The notes under the pieces are model-generated. The model was given only the letters and a program-made list of their open reading frames with translations. It made no database searches and was not told the DNA's origin. A stretch of 64,000 nt of DNA from Polyangiaceae bacterium (GTDB lineage Bacteria; Myxococcota_A; Polyangia; Polyangiales; Polyangiaceae), in the NCBI GenBank assembly GCA_015075635.1, contig JABTUA010000001.1:1054001-1118000 (forward strand), given 5' to 3'. Shown piece by piece: positions 35,296 to 44,991 of this stretch. Made by a program: the position numbers and the translations under genes. Position 1 is the first letter of the stretch; the number at the start of each line of letters is the position of its first letter.

Positions 35296-36870
35296 GTGCT
35301 GCGTTCGAGCGTCGTCTCCCTGGTCCTCGGCCTGGCCGCTTGCAGCGCGGCGACGCCGCGCGCCGACCTGCCGCCAAGGTCGTCCCGCGGCAGATGGCGC
35401 GCACCGGGCGCCGGAGCCGCCCTGGTCCCGGAGGGCGCCGAGCTCGTGGAGGTGCAGCCGCGCCAGACCGGGGCCGTGCTCCTGCGCGGTGCGAAGCTCT
35501 TGCTCGGCGACGGCAAGAGCGTCGAACGCGGACACGTGCTGCTGGTGGATGGCAAGATCGCCGCCGCCGGCCCGGGCGACGGCAGCGCGCCGGACAAAGC
35601 GCGCGTCATCGACGTGGCGGGCAAGGTGGTGACGCCGGGGCTCATCGACACCCATTCGCACATCGGCGTCTACCCGCAACCCCAGGCCCGCGCCCACGAC
35701 GACGGCAACGAGGCGACGGCGCCGGTCGCGGCGTCGGTGCGCGCGCTGGACGCTTTCTGGGCGCACGACCCCGCCATCGAGCGCGCCGTAGCGGGCGGGG
35801 TGACGACGATCCAGGTCCTGCCGGGCTCCGCCAACCTGATCGGCGGGCGTGCGGTCACGCTCAAGCTGCGCCGCGCGACCACCGCGGCCGCGATGCGTTT
35901 CGCCGGCGCGCCGTCCGGGCTCAAGATGGCTTGCGGCGAGAACCCAAGCGTGTGTACGGCGAGCGCAAACAAGCTCCCTCGACCCGCATGGGCAACCTGG
36001 CAGGGCAGCGCGAGGCGTTCCTCGCCGCCCGGCGCCTGCGGGAGTCCTGGCGGACCTGGCGGGTCGCCGAGCAGAAGCGCCAGGACGAGTTCAACGAGAA
36101 ACGCGCCGAATTCGCCGCCAAGAACCAGGAGCGCTCGGAGCGCCAGAAGTGGTGCGAAGGCCAGAAGGAGCGGCAGAAGAAGCGTCAATGCGAGGCTTGG
36201 CAGCGCGAGTGGGCGAAGGAGAAGCTGGAAGCGCCGAAGCTCGGCGACGAGACGCTGCCGCCTGAGCGTGATCTCGGCGCCGAGACGCTGGCCGGCGTGC
36301 TCGAAGGCAAGATCCTCCTCCAGGTCCACTGCTACCGCGCCGACGACATGATGCGGATGCTCGCCCTGGCCGACGAGATGGGCGTGTCGGTGCGAAGCTT
36401 CCACCACGCCCTGGACGCCTACAAGATCCGCGACGAGCTGGTGCGTCGCGGCATCGCCGTCTCGACCTGGGCGGACTGGTGGGGCTTCAAGCTCGAGGCC
36501 TACGACGGCATCCCAGAGAACATCGCCCTGGTGGAGAGCGCCGGCGGTCGCCCCGTGGTCCTCCGATTCGCCCGAAGGTGTGCAGCGCTTGAACCAAGAG
36601 GCGGCAAAGGCGCTCTGGAGCGGCAAACACTCCGGTCTGGCCATCGACCCCGCGCGCGCCATCACCTGGGTCACGCACAATCCAGCCTGGGTGCTCGGCG
36701 TCCACGACCGGGTGGGCACGTTGGCCTCGGGCAAAGACGCAGACGTCGTGGTCTGGAGCGGGGATCCGCTCAGCGTGTACGCGAAGGCGGAGCTGGTGTT
36801 CATCGACGGCGTCCTGCGCTTCGACGCAAAACAAGCCGCTCCGTCCAGCGACTACGAGGTCGGGCCGTGA
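35296..36870 (+). CDS. Amidohydrolase lipoprotein, first of a pair (two frameshifts)
   Basis: The start at 35296 opens a lipoprotein signal (VLGLAAC). The N-terminal half has the metal motif PGLIDTHSHIG, which binds the first metal in amidohydrolases. The frame breaks near 35945, where restoring one C gives GENPKRVYG. It breaks again near 36561, where restoring two bases gives GGRPVVHSDSPEGVQRLNQ, the expected later metal-binding segment. Between the breaks is a charged helical insertion rich in Arg, Glu, Gln and Lys (residues about 230-310). The stop overlaps the second amidohydrolase by four bases (GTGA). Both breaks look like sequence errors. Confidence 0.65.
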
Positions 36871-38126
36871 GCTTCAGCCGCCGCTCGCTGCTCTCCCTGG
36901 GTGCGCTGGCTCTGGCACCGCCCGCCCTGGCTCAGGGCAAGCCCGCGCCCAAGCCACTGGTGATCCGCGGCGCGAAGCTGATCCGGGCGGGCTCGCCCGC
37001 GCTAGACGACGCCCTGGTCGAGATCCGAGACGGCAAGATCACCCGCGTCCAGGCCGGGGGCGCTCCGCCCGCGGGCGCTGAAGTCGTGGACGGCACCGGC
37101 AAGACGCTCTCCGCCGGGTTCATCGACCTCCTGACGGGCGTCGGCCTGATGGAGATCGACCTCGAAGCGTCCAGCCGGCACGCCGAGCACGCCAGCTCCG
37201 ATCCGATCCGCGCCGCGTTCCTGGCCGCCGACGGCTACGACCCAGCCGCCAGCGCCGTGGCCGTCACCCGCAGCGGCGGCATCACCAGCCTCGGCATCGT
37301 GCCCCGCGGCGGGCTCGTGAGCGGGCAGAGCGCCTTCGTCGATCTCGTGGACGAGGCGACGCTGTCGCCGATCGTGGTGCAGCGCCTCGCCCTGCGCGTG
37401 GCCATCGACGACGCCTGGCTCGAGGCCGGGCACGCCAGCATCGGGAGCACGCTGCTCGGGCTGCGCGAGCTGTTCGACGACGCCCGAGAGTTCAAGAAGA
37501 ACCCCGGCGGCTTCGACAAGAATCAGATGCGCAAGCTGGTGGCGAGCCGACTCGACCTGCGAGCGGTGGGCGAGGCGCTGGCGGGCAAGCTGCCGGTGGT
37601 GTTCCACGTCGATCGCGCCGCCGACATCTTGTCGGTGCTCGCGCTGGCCAAGGAGAACAAGCTCCGCGCCCTGCTGGCCTCCGCCGCCGAGGGTTGGAAG
37701 GTCGCCGACGCGATCGCGAAGGCCAAGCTGCCGGTCGTCACCTATCCGCTCGACAACCTGCCGCGGACCTTCTCGGCCCGCTTCGTGAAGGACGACAACG
37801 CCGCGCGCCTGCACAAGGCCGGCGTGAGCGTGATCATCACCAGCGGCGAGACCCACAACGCGCGCAAGCTCCGGCAGATCGCCGGCAACGCGGTGCGCGC
37901 GGGGCTCTCGCACGACGCCGCCCTGGACGCGGTCACCCGGGCACCGGCCCGGGCCTTCGGGCTCGACGCCCGCTACGGCAGCGTCGAGCCAGGTCGCGTC
38001 GCGAACCTGGCGCTCTGGTCCGGCGATCCCTTCGAGCTCTCGACCAAGCTAGAAGCGCTGATCGTGCGCGGCCAGCGCGTGTCCTTGGCGAGCCGGCAGA
38101 CGGCGCTGTTCGAGCGCTACAAGTAA
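36867..38126 (+). CDS. Amidohydrolase-like exported protein, second of a pair
   Basis: 419 residues from a GTG overlapping the previous stop. The signal has twin arginines (SFSRRSLLSLGALAL), so Tat export is likely. The fold is amidohydrolase-like: LVIRGAKLI, SAGFIDLLTGVG, then FHVDRAADIL, HNARKL and the C-terminal GSVEPGRVANLALWSGDP. However, the HxH metal motif after GFID is replaced by LLT, so the site is incomplete. The gene is intact while its neighbour carries two breaks. Paired amidohydrolases often form a complex in which only one is catalytic; that is the likely reading here. Confidence 0.75.
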   Translation: MSFSRRSLLSLGALALAPPALAQGKPAPKPLVIRGAKLIRAGSPALDDALVEIRDGKITRVQAGGAPPAGAEVVDGTGKTLSAGFIDLLTGVGLMEIDLEASSRHAEHASSDPIRAAFLAADGYDPAASAVAVTRSGGITSLGIVPRGGLVSGQSAFVDLVDEATLSPIVVQRLALRVAIDDAWLEAGHASIGSTLLGLRELFDDAREFKKNPGGFDKNQMRKLVASRLDLRAVGEALAGKLPVVFHVDRAADILSVLALAKENKLRALLASAAEGWKVADAIAKAKLPVVTYPLDNLPRTFSARFVKDDNAARLHKAGVSVIITSGETHNARKLRQIAGNAVRAGLSHDAALDAVTRAPARAFGLDARYGSVEPGRVANLALWSGDPFELSTKLEALIVRGQRVSLASRQTALFERYK

Positions 38127-38134
38127 CGCTCCGG

Positions 38135-38217
38135 TGGCCCCTCCCGGACTCGAACCGGGACGCCCTTTCGGGCGAAGGATTTTAAATCCCCTGCGTCTGC
38201 CGTTCCGCCAAGGGGCC
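38135..38217 (-). tRNA. tRNA-Leu (anticodon TAA)
   Basis: On the minus strand, acceptor arms GGCCCCT and AGGGGCC pair perfectly. The anticodon stem-loop is GGGGA-TTTAAAA-TCCTT with anticodon TAA, and the T arm includes GTTCGAGTCC. A long variable arm (GCCC-GAAA-GGGC) marks a type II tRNA. The discriminator is A, the leucine identity base. The encoded 3' end is followed by CCG and not CCA, so CCA would be added by enzyme. It lies between the amidohydrolase pair and a membrane protease gene. Confidence 0.92.
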
Positions 38218-38240
38218 TCGCGGAGGAAGCTAGCAGCCCT

Positions 38241-38805
38241 CTAGTCCGCCCGGTACATCCGGTACAAGAGCCACGCGCCCAGCCAGGCGGCGCCGGCGAA
38301 GAGGCCCGTCGCGAAGGCGCGGAGCAGCGTGGCGAAGGTGTCGCAGTGGTTCAGCAGGTGCCACTGGGTGAGCAGCGTGTCCCAGTCGTGCAGCACCTTG
38401 TCGCCCATGCCGACCAAGGCGAGCTGGTTCTTGTTGGCGTCGCCGACGTAGGTGGCGAGCTCGAAGGTGCTGAACGAGAGCCAGGAGGCGCCGACCGAGC
38501 CCGAACCAGTCGCGCTGGAAGAACAGCAGGTAGAGCGCGGCCAGCGCCGGGGCCGCGAGCTGCGTCAGGCTGCCGCCCAGGAGCATCAGGGTCTGCCCGA
38601 GCATGCTGAAGAGCAAGTGCCCCATCTCGTGCAAGATCAGCGTGATACCGCCGAACCAAGAGCGGTACATGGGGTCGAGCAGGTGGCGCACACCGGCATA
38701 CACCAGGTACAGGTAGAGCAGCAGGCGCGCCCACGGGGATCGCCCCGCCGTCCAGTCGCGTGCGTCGTCGCGCAGCGCCTCGAGGTAGTCGCGCAGAGTG
38801 GTCAC
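38241..38805 (-). CDS. Membrane protein with HExGH zinc motif, M50-like (frameshifted)
   Basis: Several hydrophobic helices and the motif LILHEMGHLLF (HExxH) suggest a site-2-like membrane metalloprotease; the second metal-binding motif is less clear. The frame breaks near 38500, where text DWFG passes to VGASWLSFSTFELATYVGD only after a change of one or two bases. The reconstructed tail ends LLYRMYRAD at the stop complement 38241-38243. The gene is upstream of tRNA-Leu, on the same strand. Its substrate is unknown. Confidence 0.5.
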
Positions 38806-38864
38806 GGGCTCGGCTGGAGCATAGCGGCAAGGAAGCTCCGGGGCGCGGGCTTCGTACCAGACGG

Positions 38865-39497
38865 GTGAGACCCGAAGTGTCGCGCTGGGACGAGCTCTTC
38901 AATCGCATGCGCCAGATCGAGTCGGAGCGGCTCGAGGCGGAGCGGCGGCAGCGCGAGGCCGAGGAGGCTCGGCGCGAGCGGGACGCCTGGGCAGAGACGG
39001 CGCTCGACGCGATGTGGCAGGCGTTTTGCTGGAGGTCGAGGCCCGCGCGGCCGAGTTCACGCGCGCGACCGGGCGCCCCATCCAGATCGTGCGCCACCTG
39101 CGCACCGCGGAGGCCACGGGCGGGCTGGCGGCGCTGCGCATCCTGGAGCTGCGCCTGGGAGCGTCCATCGTCTACCTGTACTCGCACCACGGCGTCGGGG
39201 TGAGGTGCACGTCCACGTGGCGCAGTGGCCGGCGCCGGACGGCACGCGGCGCCGTCACCACCGCATGATCAGCCTGCCCGTCTGCACGCTGGAGCGCGTG
39301 GGACGCGACGGCTGGAGCTCTCGCGCGTGAAGCCCGGCGCGCAGAGCCGCGCGCTCGCCGTCGAGGACATCGTGTACCGAACGTTCGAGCTCCTGGTCTT
39401 CGGCATGGAGCGCCCCGACCCACGGCTCCTGGGCCTCCGCGCGGTCGCCGAGCTCGATCCCCGCTCCCAGAAGACCGTGCGCCAGTTCCCGGACTGA
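38865..39497 (+). CDS. Hypothetical protein with N-terminal coiled coil (three frameshifts)
   Basis: The reading starts at a GTG (38865 or 38877). It runs through a charged coiled coil (RMRQIESERLEAERRQREAEEA) into a globular domain (VLLEVEARAAEFTRATG, LRILELRLGASIVYLYSHHG). Breaks near 39015, 39195 and 39315 are each repaired by one added base, two of them within G runs, giving EVHVHVAQWPAPDG and WELSRVKPGAQSRALAVEDIVYRTFELL. I do not recognise the family. No signal peptide is seen. Confidence 0.45.
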
Positions 39498-39618
39498 CGC
39501 GCCGGGCCCGTGTGGGCGGGTGTGGCAGGGATTTTCAGGTGTGCTTCGGGGAAAACCCGGGCGAAACACCACCGAAACATCCGAGCGTCAGGCTTCCGTG
39601 CGGAGACGAGGAAGCAGC

Positions 39619-40923
39619 ATGAACGAGATCAACGGAAGCGATACCGCGTGGATTCTGGTTTCGACCGCGCTGGTCCTGATGATGACGCCGGGCTTGGCGT
39701 TGTTCTACGGCGGCATGGTGCGTGCGAAGAACGTGCTCTCTACGTTCATGCACAGCTTCTTCGCCATGGGCATCGTGACCGTCGCGTGGGTCACGGTCGG
39801 CTATTCGCTGGCGTTCGGCGAGACCAAGGGCGGCCTGGTCGGCGGGACGCAGTACCTGTTCCTGGCGGGCGTGGGCCTCGAGCCGCGCGAGGGCACCACG
39901 GTACCGCACCTGCTCTTCATGGCGTTCCAGATGATGTTCGCGATCATCACGCCGGCGCTCATCTCGGGCGCGTACGCCGAGCGGCTCAAGTTCTCGACCT
40001 ACGCGGTGTTCACCGCGCTCTGGTCGGTGTTGATCTACGCGCCGCTCTGTCACTGGGTGTGGGGCCCGGGTGGCTGGTTGCTCGAGCGCGGGGCGCTCGA
40101 CTTCGCCGGCGGCACCGTCGTACACCTCTCCTCTGGCGTGTCCGCGCTGGTCTTCGCCATCGTGCTCGGCAAGCGCGCGGGCTACCCGAAACGCAAGGCG
40201 CCGCCCCACAACCTGACGATGACGCTGCTCGGCGCGGGGCTGCTCTGGGTCGGCTGGTTCGGCTTCAACGCCGGCTCCTCCCTCGGCGCGAACGGCCTCG
40301 CCGCGCTGGCGCTCGTGAACACGCACGTCGCGGCCGGCGTCGGCGCCATGGCCTGGGCCGGCGCCGAGTGGCTGCGTCACGGCAAGCCGTCGTCCCTCGG
40401 CGTCGCCTCGGGGCTCGTGGCAGGGCTGGTCGCCATCACGCCGGCCGCTGGCTTCGTTGGTCCGATGAGCGCAATGGTGATCGGCCTCCTCGCGGGCGTG
40501 GCCTGCTACGGCGGCGTGCTGCTCAAGAACAAGGCGGGCTACGACGACAGCCTCGACGTCTTCGGCGTCCACGGGGTGGGCGGCATGCTGGGCGCGCTGT
40601 TGACCGGCGTTCTCGCCTCGAAGGTCTGGAACCCGGCAGGCCAAGACGGCCTGCTCAAGGGCGGGACCAACGTGTTCGTCGAGCAGCTGATCGGTGTGGG
40701 CGCCGCGGCGGCGTTCGCTGGCGTGGGGACCCTGGTGCTGTTGAAGGTGCTCGACAAGGTGATGGGGCTCCGCGCGCAGAAGGACGAGGAGCTGGAGGGC
40801 CTCGACACCACGCTGCACGGCGAGGAGGCGTACTCCCTCGCCGAAGGCGCCGGAGCGCGGGCGTTCCTCGAAGCGGACGCGGAGCCTGCGGCGCAGCGCG
40901 AGCTGGTCGAGTCCGAAGCGTGA
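39619..40923 (+). CDS. amt: Ammonium transporter
   Basis: A 434-residue Amt/Rh channel. The ATG at 39619 follows GACGAGGAAG. Eleven membrane helices contain family motifs: ALFYGGMVRAKNVLSTFMHSF, GAYAERLKFSTY, DFAGGTVVHLSSGVSALV (the first conserved pore His) and DVFGVHGVGGMLGALLTGV (second pore His). The Asp-Phe-Ala-Gly gate near residue 180 is intact. The cytoplasmic tail of about 50 residues is acidic. No glnK lies adjacent, unlike many bacteria. The gene is one of the few uninterrupted long ones in the second half of the window. Confidence 0.95.
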   Translation: MNEINGSDTAWILVSTALVLMMTPGLALFYGGMVRAKNVLSTFMHSFFAMGIVTVAWVTVGYSLAFGETKGGLVGGTQYLFLAGVGLEPREGTTVPHLLFMAFQMMFAIITPALISGAYAERLKFSTYAVFTALWSVLIYAPLCHWVWGPGGWLLERGALDFAGGTVVHLSSGVSALVFAIVLGKRAGYPKRKAPPHNLTMTLLGAGLLWVGWFGFNAGSSLGANGLAALALVNTHVAAGVGAMAWAGAEWLRHGKPSSLGVASGLVAGLVAITPAAGFVGPMSAMVIGLLAGVACYGGVLLKNKAGYDDSLDVFGVHGVGGMLGALLTGVLASKVWNPAGQDGLLKGGTNVFVEQLIGVGAAAAFAGVGTLVLLKVLDKVMGLRAQKDEELEGLDTTLHGEEAYSLAEGAGARAFLEADAEPAAQRELVESEA

Positions 40924-40982
40924 GCGGGCCGGGCGGGGGACGAGGGGGGCCCCGTCCCGCAGCCCGTGGCACAGCCGACCGC

Positions 40983-41798
40983 ATGAGGCGCTGGGTCTTG
41001 GTGAGCGGGTGTGTCGTGGCGAGCTGCGGGGCGCTCAGCCCACCGCGCCGGCGGCGCCTCCCTCGACGGTCGAGGTGCCGGAGGCGAAGTCGGCGCCGGA
41101 GACCGAGGCGTCGCGCGCAGCTCCGGAAGCAGCGCGGGCGGGGGCTCGAGCGATTGCGTGGACGCGCTCCGGCGGGCCGCGGACGTACCCGCGGAAGGCG
41201 AGGAGCGCGCCGTCTACGTCCGCGCGCGGGCGGCCGAAGAGCGCGGCGATCTGCCCGAGGCGAGGAAGCAGTACTTCGAGCTGGTCTCGAAGTACCCGCG
41301 CTCGCGCTTGCTCCCGCTCGCCTACCTGGCCTTCGGCGAGCTGTTCGCCAGGGAAGCGCTGAGCGATCCCTCCAAGTTGGACCTGGCCACGGCCTCGTAC
41401 ACCGAAGTGGTGAAGTACCCGCCGCCGGACAACGCCGCCTACGCCTACGCCATGCTGCGGCTCGGCGACACGCGCCGTGAGAGAGACGACGCCCAGGCTC
41501 TGAGCTCGTACAAGAAGGCCTTCGAAGCCCTCCAGCAGTTCCCCAGCCTGCCCTGCGCTGCGGAGCTGCGACAGGGCGCCGGAGACGGCCTCGTCGATGT
41601 CTATGCCCGCGTCGGGCAGCCGGCTCGCGCTTGGGTGTTCCTCAAGCGAGCGCGGGCGACGAGAGAGCGCGCACGCTGTTCACCGACCTCTGCGCGCGCT
41701 ACGAGAAGGCAGGTAGGGCGGCGGATGCTTGCGCCGCCGCGCGCGCTGCCGGCGCCGACGCCACCGCGGCCGAGCTGGCGCGGAAATACTGTCCCTGA
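40983..41798 (+). CDS. TPR-type lipoprotein (three frameshifts)
   Basis: The gene starts MRRWVLVSGCVVASC, a lipoprotein signal. After a Pro/Ala/Glu linker it has tetratricopeptide-like helices: AEERGDLPEARKQYFELVSKYPRSRLLPLAYLAFGELF, then TASYTEVVKYPPPDNAAYAYAMLRLGD, typical of BamD/YbgF-type repeats. Breaks near 41035, 41145 and 41655 are each restored by adding one base, giving a frame that ends AELARKYCP at 41798. It lies 59 bp after amt. A cell-envelope scaffold role is inferred from the repeats. Confidence 0.55.
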
Positions 41799-41830
41799 GC
41801 GTTGTCGCGAACACCGGAGTGGCTCCTCGA

Positions 41831-41897
41831 GCCCAGCCCGTACTACGCCGGTGGCCGTGCCGAGCCACCAATCGGGCCGCGAGGGCGTGGGCTGGGC
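41831..41897. terminator. Nested inverted repeats between convergent genes
   Basis: An outer 9-bp perfect pair, GCCCAGCCC (41831-41839) and GGGCTGGGC (41889-41897), encloses an inner 6-bp pair GGTGGC/GCCACC (41850-41855 and 41864-41869) with an 8-base loop. They lie in the 119-bp gap between two convergent genes, so a factor-assisted bidirectional terminator is a reasonable reading; there is no T run. Confidence 0.4.
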
Positions 41898-41917
41898 CAT
41901 CCAGGATCGACGGAGAC

Positions 41918-42598
41918 TCAGCGTCCGGAGACCACGTAGCGGGCCACGCCCAGTTGCAGCTCGTCGTCTTCGCCCCAGGCTCGGCTGACGATGAAGGTTC
42001 CGCGCTTCTCACCGTCGCCCTTCGAGGTGACGAAGAGCTCCTCCCGATCTTCGATGCGGTGGAAGTAGACCGGGCCGATCTCCGTCGGCAGGTAGCGCAG
42101 CACGTTGACGACGATGAGCCCGTCGGTGGGCCGCCGGTCTTTCAGGTGGAACACTGCGCGCACCAGCCGGCCGTTCCTCGCGGAGAAGCCGAGCAGACGG
42201 ACGAGCTTGCCGTGAGCGTCACTCTCGACGTTGGCGCGCAAGAAATCCAGGTCGAGCTCGCGCTCTTTCACCCGGAGGCGCACCGTCTCTCGCGTGCAGT
42301 CCGCCTCGACGTGCTGAACGCCGTCTGCCGCCAGGGCACGGAACGCCTCGTTCACCAGCGCCAGCCCGTCCGCAGCCACGAACTTGGCGTGCCGGTCGCA
42401 GGGGCTCGCACGGCTGGTCTTCGCGATGGACTCCCACTCCCTCGCGTCGAGCTTCACGACGTCGAGCTTCTCCGGCGCCGGGTAGTCCGGAGCGGTCTCC
42501 TGGCGCGGAAGGAGCGACACGTGCTGGTGGCGTGCTCCGGACGCGCAGCCAAGGCAGGTCGCGATGACGGCGCAGAGCAGCACGGCGCGTCGCAACAT
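41918..42598 (-). CDS. Hypothetical lipoprotein
   Basis: 226 residues; the signal VLLCAVIATCLGC ends in a lipobox. The mature sequence contains LPRQETAPDYPAPEKLDV, then ADGLALVNEAFRALAADGVQHVE and several short basic strands (VRLRVKERELDLDF). No motif of a known enzyme is seen. It reads through without interruption even though neighbours are broken. It is convergent with the TPR lipoprotein gene. Confidence 0.55.
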   Translation of the reverse strand: MLRRAVLLCAVIATCLGCASGARHQHVSLLPRQETAPDYPAPEKLDVVKLDAREWESIAKTSRASPCDRHAKFVAADGLALVNEAFRALAADGVQHVEADCTRETVRLRVKERELDLDFLRANVESDAHGKLVRLLGFSARNGRLVRAVFHLKDRRPTDGLIVVNVLRYLPTEIGPVYFHRIEDREELFVTSKGDGEKRGTFIVSRAWGEDDELQLGVARYVVSGR

Positions 42599-42652
42599 GA
42601 GCGCGATTTAGCATTTGTCGCAGCTCGAAGACCGTCCGTAGTCTCCGCGAGC

Positions 42653-43433
42653 TCAGCTGCAGGCAGCCCGCGCGAAGTCCAGCCCGGTCAGGATCCCCTC
42701 CACGCGGCGGTTCTTGACCGCCAGGATGCGGCGCGCGTCCATGGCGCCCGCCTGCTGCGCGGCGCGGTGCATGGGCGTGTCCATGTCCAGGCACAACATC
42801 GCCGGAGAGAGCGCCTGCTCCACCGGCGTGTCGCGGGCAGGTCCGGGCCTCCAGGGCCTCCGCCTGGGTGAAGACGCCGATGGGCCAGTCGTCCTCGACC
42901 ACGACCAGGCCGGAGACGTGGGCCTTGTCCAGGCGCTCGACCGCGGCCGCCAGCGACTCGTCGAAGCTCACGCAGAACACCGGATGGGACATGAACGCGC
43001 TGATCGGATCCACCAAGCGTTTGTCGCGCACCGCGAACATCAGGTCCCGGGTCGAGATGACCCCGACGAGCTTACCGGCAGCCTCGACGAAGAGCCGGTG
43101 GACCCGGTGCTGGAGCATGAGCGCGGCCGCCTGAGCGAGGCTCGTGTCGGGGCCGACCGTGACCACGTCCGCCTCCATCACCTCGTGCACGGCCTTGCGC
43201 GGCACGACCAAGACGCTGGAGCCGCTGCGCGTCCCGGCTTGCCGCCGGCCGACCCGCAGAAGATCGGTACGGGACACGACCCCGACCAGACGAGCGCGCT
43301 CGTCCACGACCGCCACCGCCGAGAAGGCCTGGGGCGCGAGCTCCGCCTGGACGCGCTCCAGCCCGTCCGTGGGGAGCACCGACCTGACCGCCGTGGTCAT
43401 GTACAGGCTCACAGGCGCGGCAAAGTGGCTCAT
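42653..43433 (-). CDS. CBS-domain protein (one frameshift)
   Basis: Starts MSHFAAPVSLYMTTAVRSV at 43433. It has four CBS-type segments, such as FSAVAVVDERARLVGVVSRTDLL, HRLFVEAAGKLVGVISTRDLM and VSGLVVVEDDWPIGVFTQAEAL. The frame breaks near 42838; adding two bases (one CG unit of a CGCG run) restores RDTPVEQALSPAMLCLDMDTPM and a C-terminus FARAACS. No signal peptide is seen. It may sense adenylate level; the partner is unknown. It is divergent from an amidohydrolase gene. Confidence 0.7.
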
Positions 43434-43576
43434 GGCCGGCTGTATACCACGGCAATTCTGGCGCGGCCTGCGCCGGCAACCCTGAGGTGTCGGGCCCTGG
43501 TGCGCCTCGCGGCGCGCCAGCCCCGCTCGCTGCGACTCGACGCGAGCGCAGAGCAATGGCGTAGTACGCTGTGCCA

Positions 43577-44991
43577 ATGCCGGCCGAGAGCGTGCTCGTC
43601 GCCGACTGCTTGTTCGACGGCGAGCGGTTCCTGCGGGGCGAGCACGAAATCGTGGTCGCCGACGGTCGCATCCGCTCGGTCCGAGCGCGGCCCGCGACCG
43701 CGCGCGCTCCCAGCGGGCGCCCGCGACATGCGTGGAGGCACGCTCCTGCCCGGGCTCATCGACGCCCACTGCCACATCGCCCGGGTGGGTCTGTTCGAGC
43801 CGCACGAGGCCCCGAACCCGGCTGCCGTGGCGCTGAACCTCTCTTCGGCCGTGCGCGCTGGCGTGACCACGGTCGGAGACATGGGCTGCCCGGCGCCGAT
43901 GATCTCCACGCTCTGCGCGCTGACCCGGAGCGAGCCGAGCGCTGGTCCGGGCATCCGCGCCGCAGGACCCCTGCTGACCGTGCCGCTCGGGTACCCCCTC
44001 GACTGGATGAGCCGCGCGCATCTCTGGCTCGGAGCCGCCATCCCCTGCACCGACCAGGCGCGCGCGGCGCGCGGTGGCGCGGGTGGCGCGGGCCGGCATG
44101 GATCACGTGAAGATCTGCATCATGCACCGCGGCTACGACCTCTGCGCTGCCCACGTTCTCGCAGAAGGTGGCGCGCGCGGTGGTCGAAGAGGCGCACGCC
44201 TCGGGCTTGCGCGTCTTGGCTCACGCCCACTGGAACGCCGACTACCGCGTGGCGCTCGCCGCCGGGGTCGACGCGCTGATGCACTCGGCGTTCGACCCGC
44301 TCGACCCGGAGATCGTGGCGCGAGTCGCCGACTCCGGGGTCAGCGTCTGCCCCACGCTCTGGGTGTTCCACTCGGCCTGCTTGGGCGCCGAACAGCGCTG
44401 GGACCGAGACCCGACGCGCCAGCGCGGAGTCGCCGAGCCCGTCCGGCGCTCGTGGCGCCGCTTCGCGGAGGCCTACGCTGCGAGCGAGCACGTGCTCCCG
44501 GAAGGGATCGCCGGCGGCCTGCCCAAGGCGGCGGCTCGGGACGGCGTGCGGAACGCGATCGCCAATCTGTTGCTCTTGCGCGAGCGCAAGGTGCCGTTCG
44601 CCTACGGCAGCGACGGCCCCTACGGGTTCTCGACGGTGTTTCGCCCGCTGGAGGAGCTCACGCTGTTCGAGGGCGCCGGCCTCGGCAAGGAGGAGTGCTT
44701 GCGCGCAGCGACCCTGGGGCCGCCGAGCTGCTCGGGCTCCGCGACCGCGGCGCGCTCCGCCCGGGGCTCGCGGCAGACCTGCTGTGGGTCGATGGCGATC
44801 TGACACGTGACCTCTCGGCGCTCGCCCGAGTGCGCGCCGTGCTGCGCGGCGGGGTGGCCGTCTCCGACGACCTCAGGTCCACTGCCGACGCCGCCCGGGC
44901 GGTCCGCCGAGGGCTCGGCAGGACCCTCGCGCATGCGGTCGTCACGCGAATGTCACAATCGATCGGGTCCGCATCGAGAACAATTCCCTAA
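43577..44991 (+). CDS. Amidohydrolase, third in the window (about four frameshifts)
   Basis: The start at 43577 (MPAESVLVADCLFDGERF) and the metal motif PGLIDAHCHIARVG define an amidohydrolase. Later blocks VGDMGCPAPM, MDHVKICIMH, LAHAHWNADYRVALAAGVDALMHSAFD and YGSDGPYGFSTVF fit the family. The frame must be changed near 43715, 44070, 44150 and 44717; at 44717 adding one G restores AAELLGLRDRG and the frame that ends MSQSIGSASRTIP. No signal peptide is apparent, so this one is cytoplasmic. Two more amidohydrolases lie at 35.3-38.1 kb. Confidence 0.6.
44941..44957 (+). promoter_or_regulatory. Possible Pho box (GTCAC direct repeats, 11-bp period)
   Basis: GTCAC occurs at 44941-44945 and again at 44952-44956, an 11-bp period as in the PhoB direct repeats (TGTCA-N6-TGTCA). 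The second copy is preceded by T (TGTCAC). The pair lies about 120 bp upstream of the DUF47/PiT operon. The match is short and the repeats also fall in the reconstructed tail of the amidohydrolase gene, so confidence is low. Confidence 0.3.

Noticed and set aside
39535..40818. 427-residue minus-strand frame
   Set aside because: Antisense to the ammonium transporter. His/Arg/Gln-rich text with no hydrophobic pattern; a shadow.
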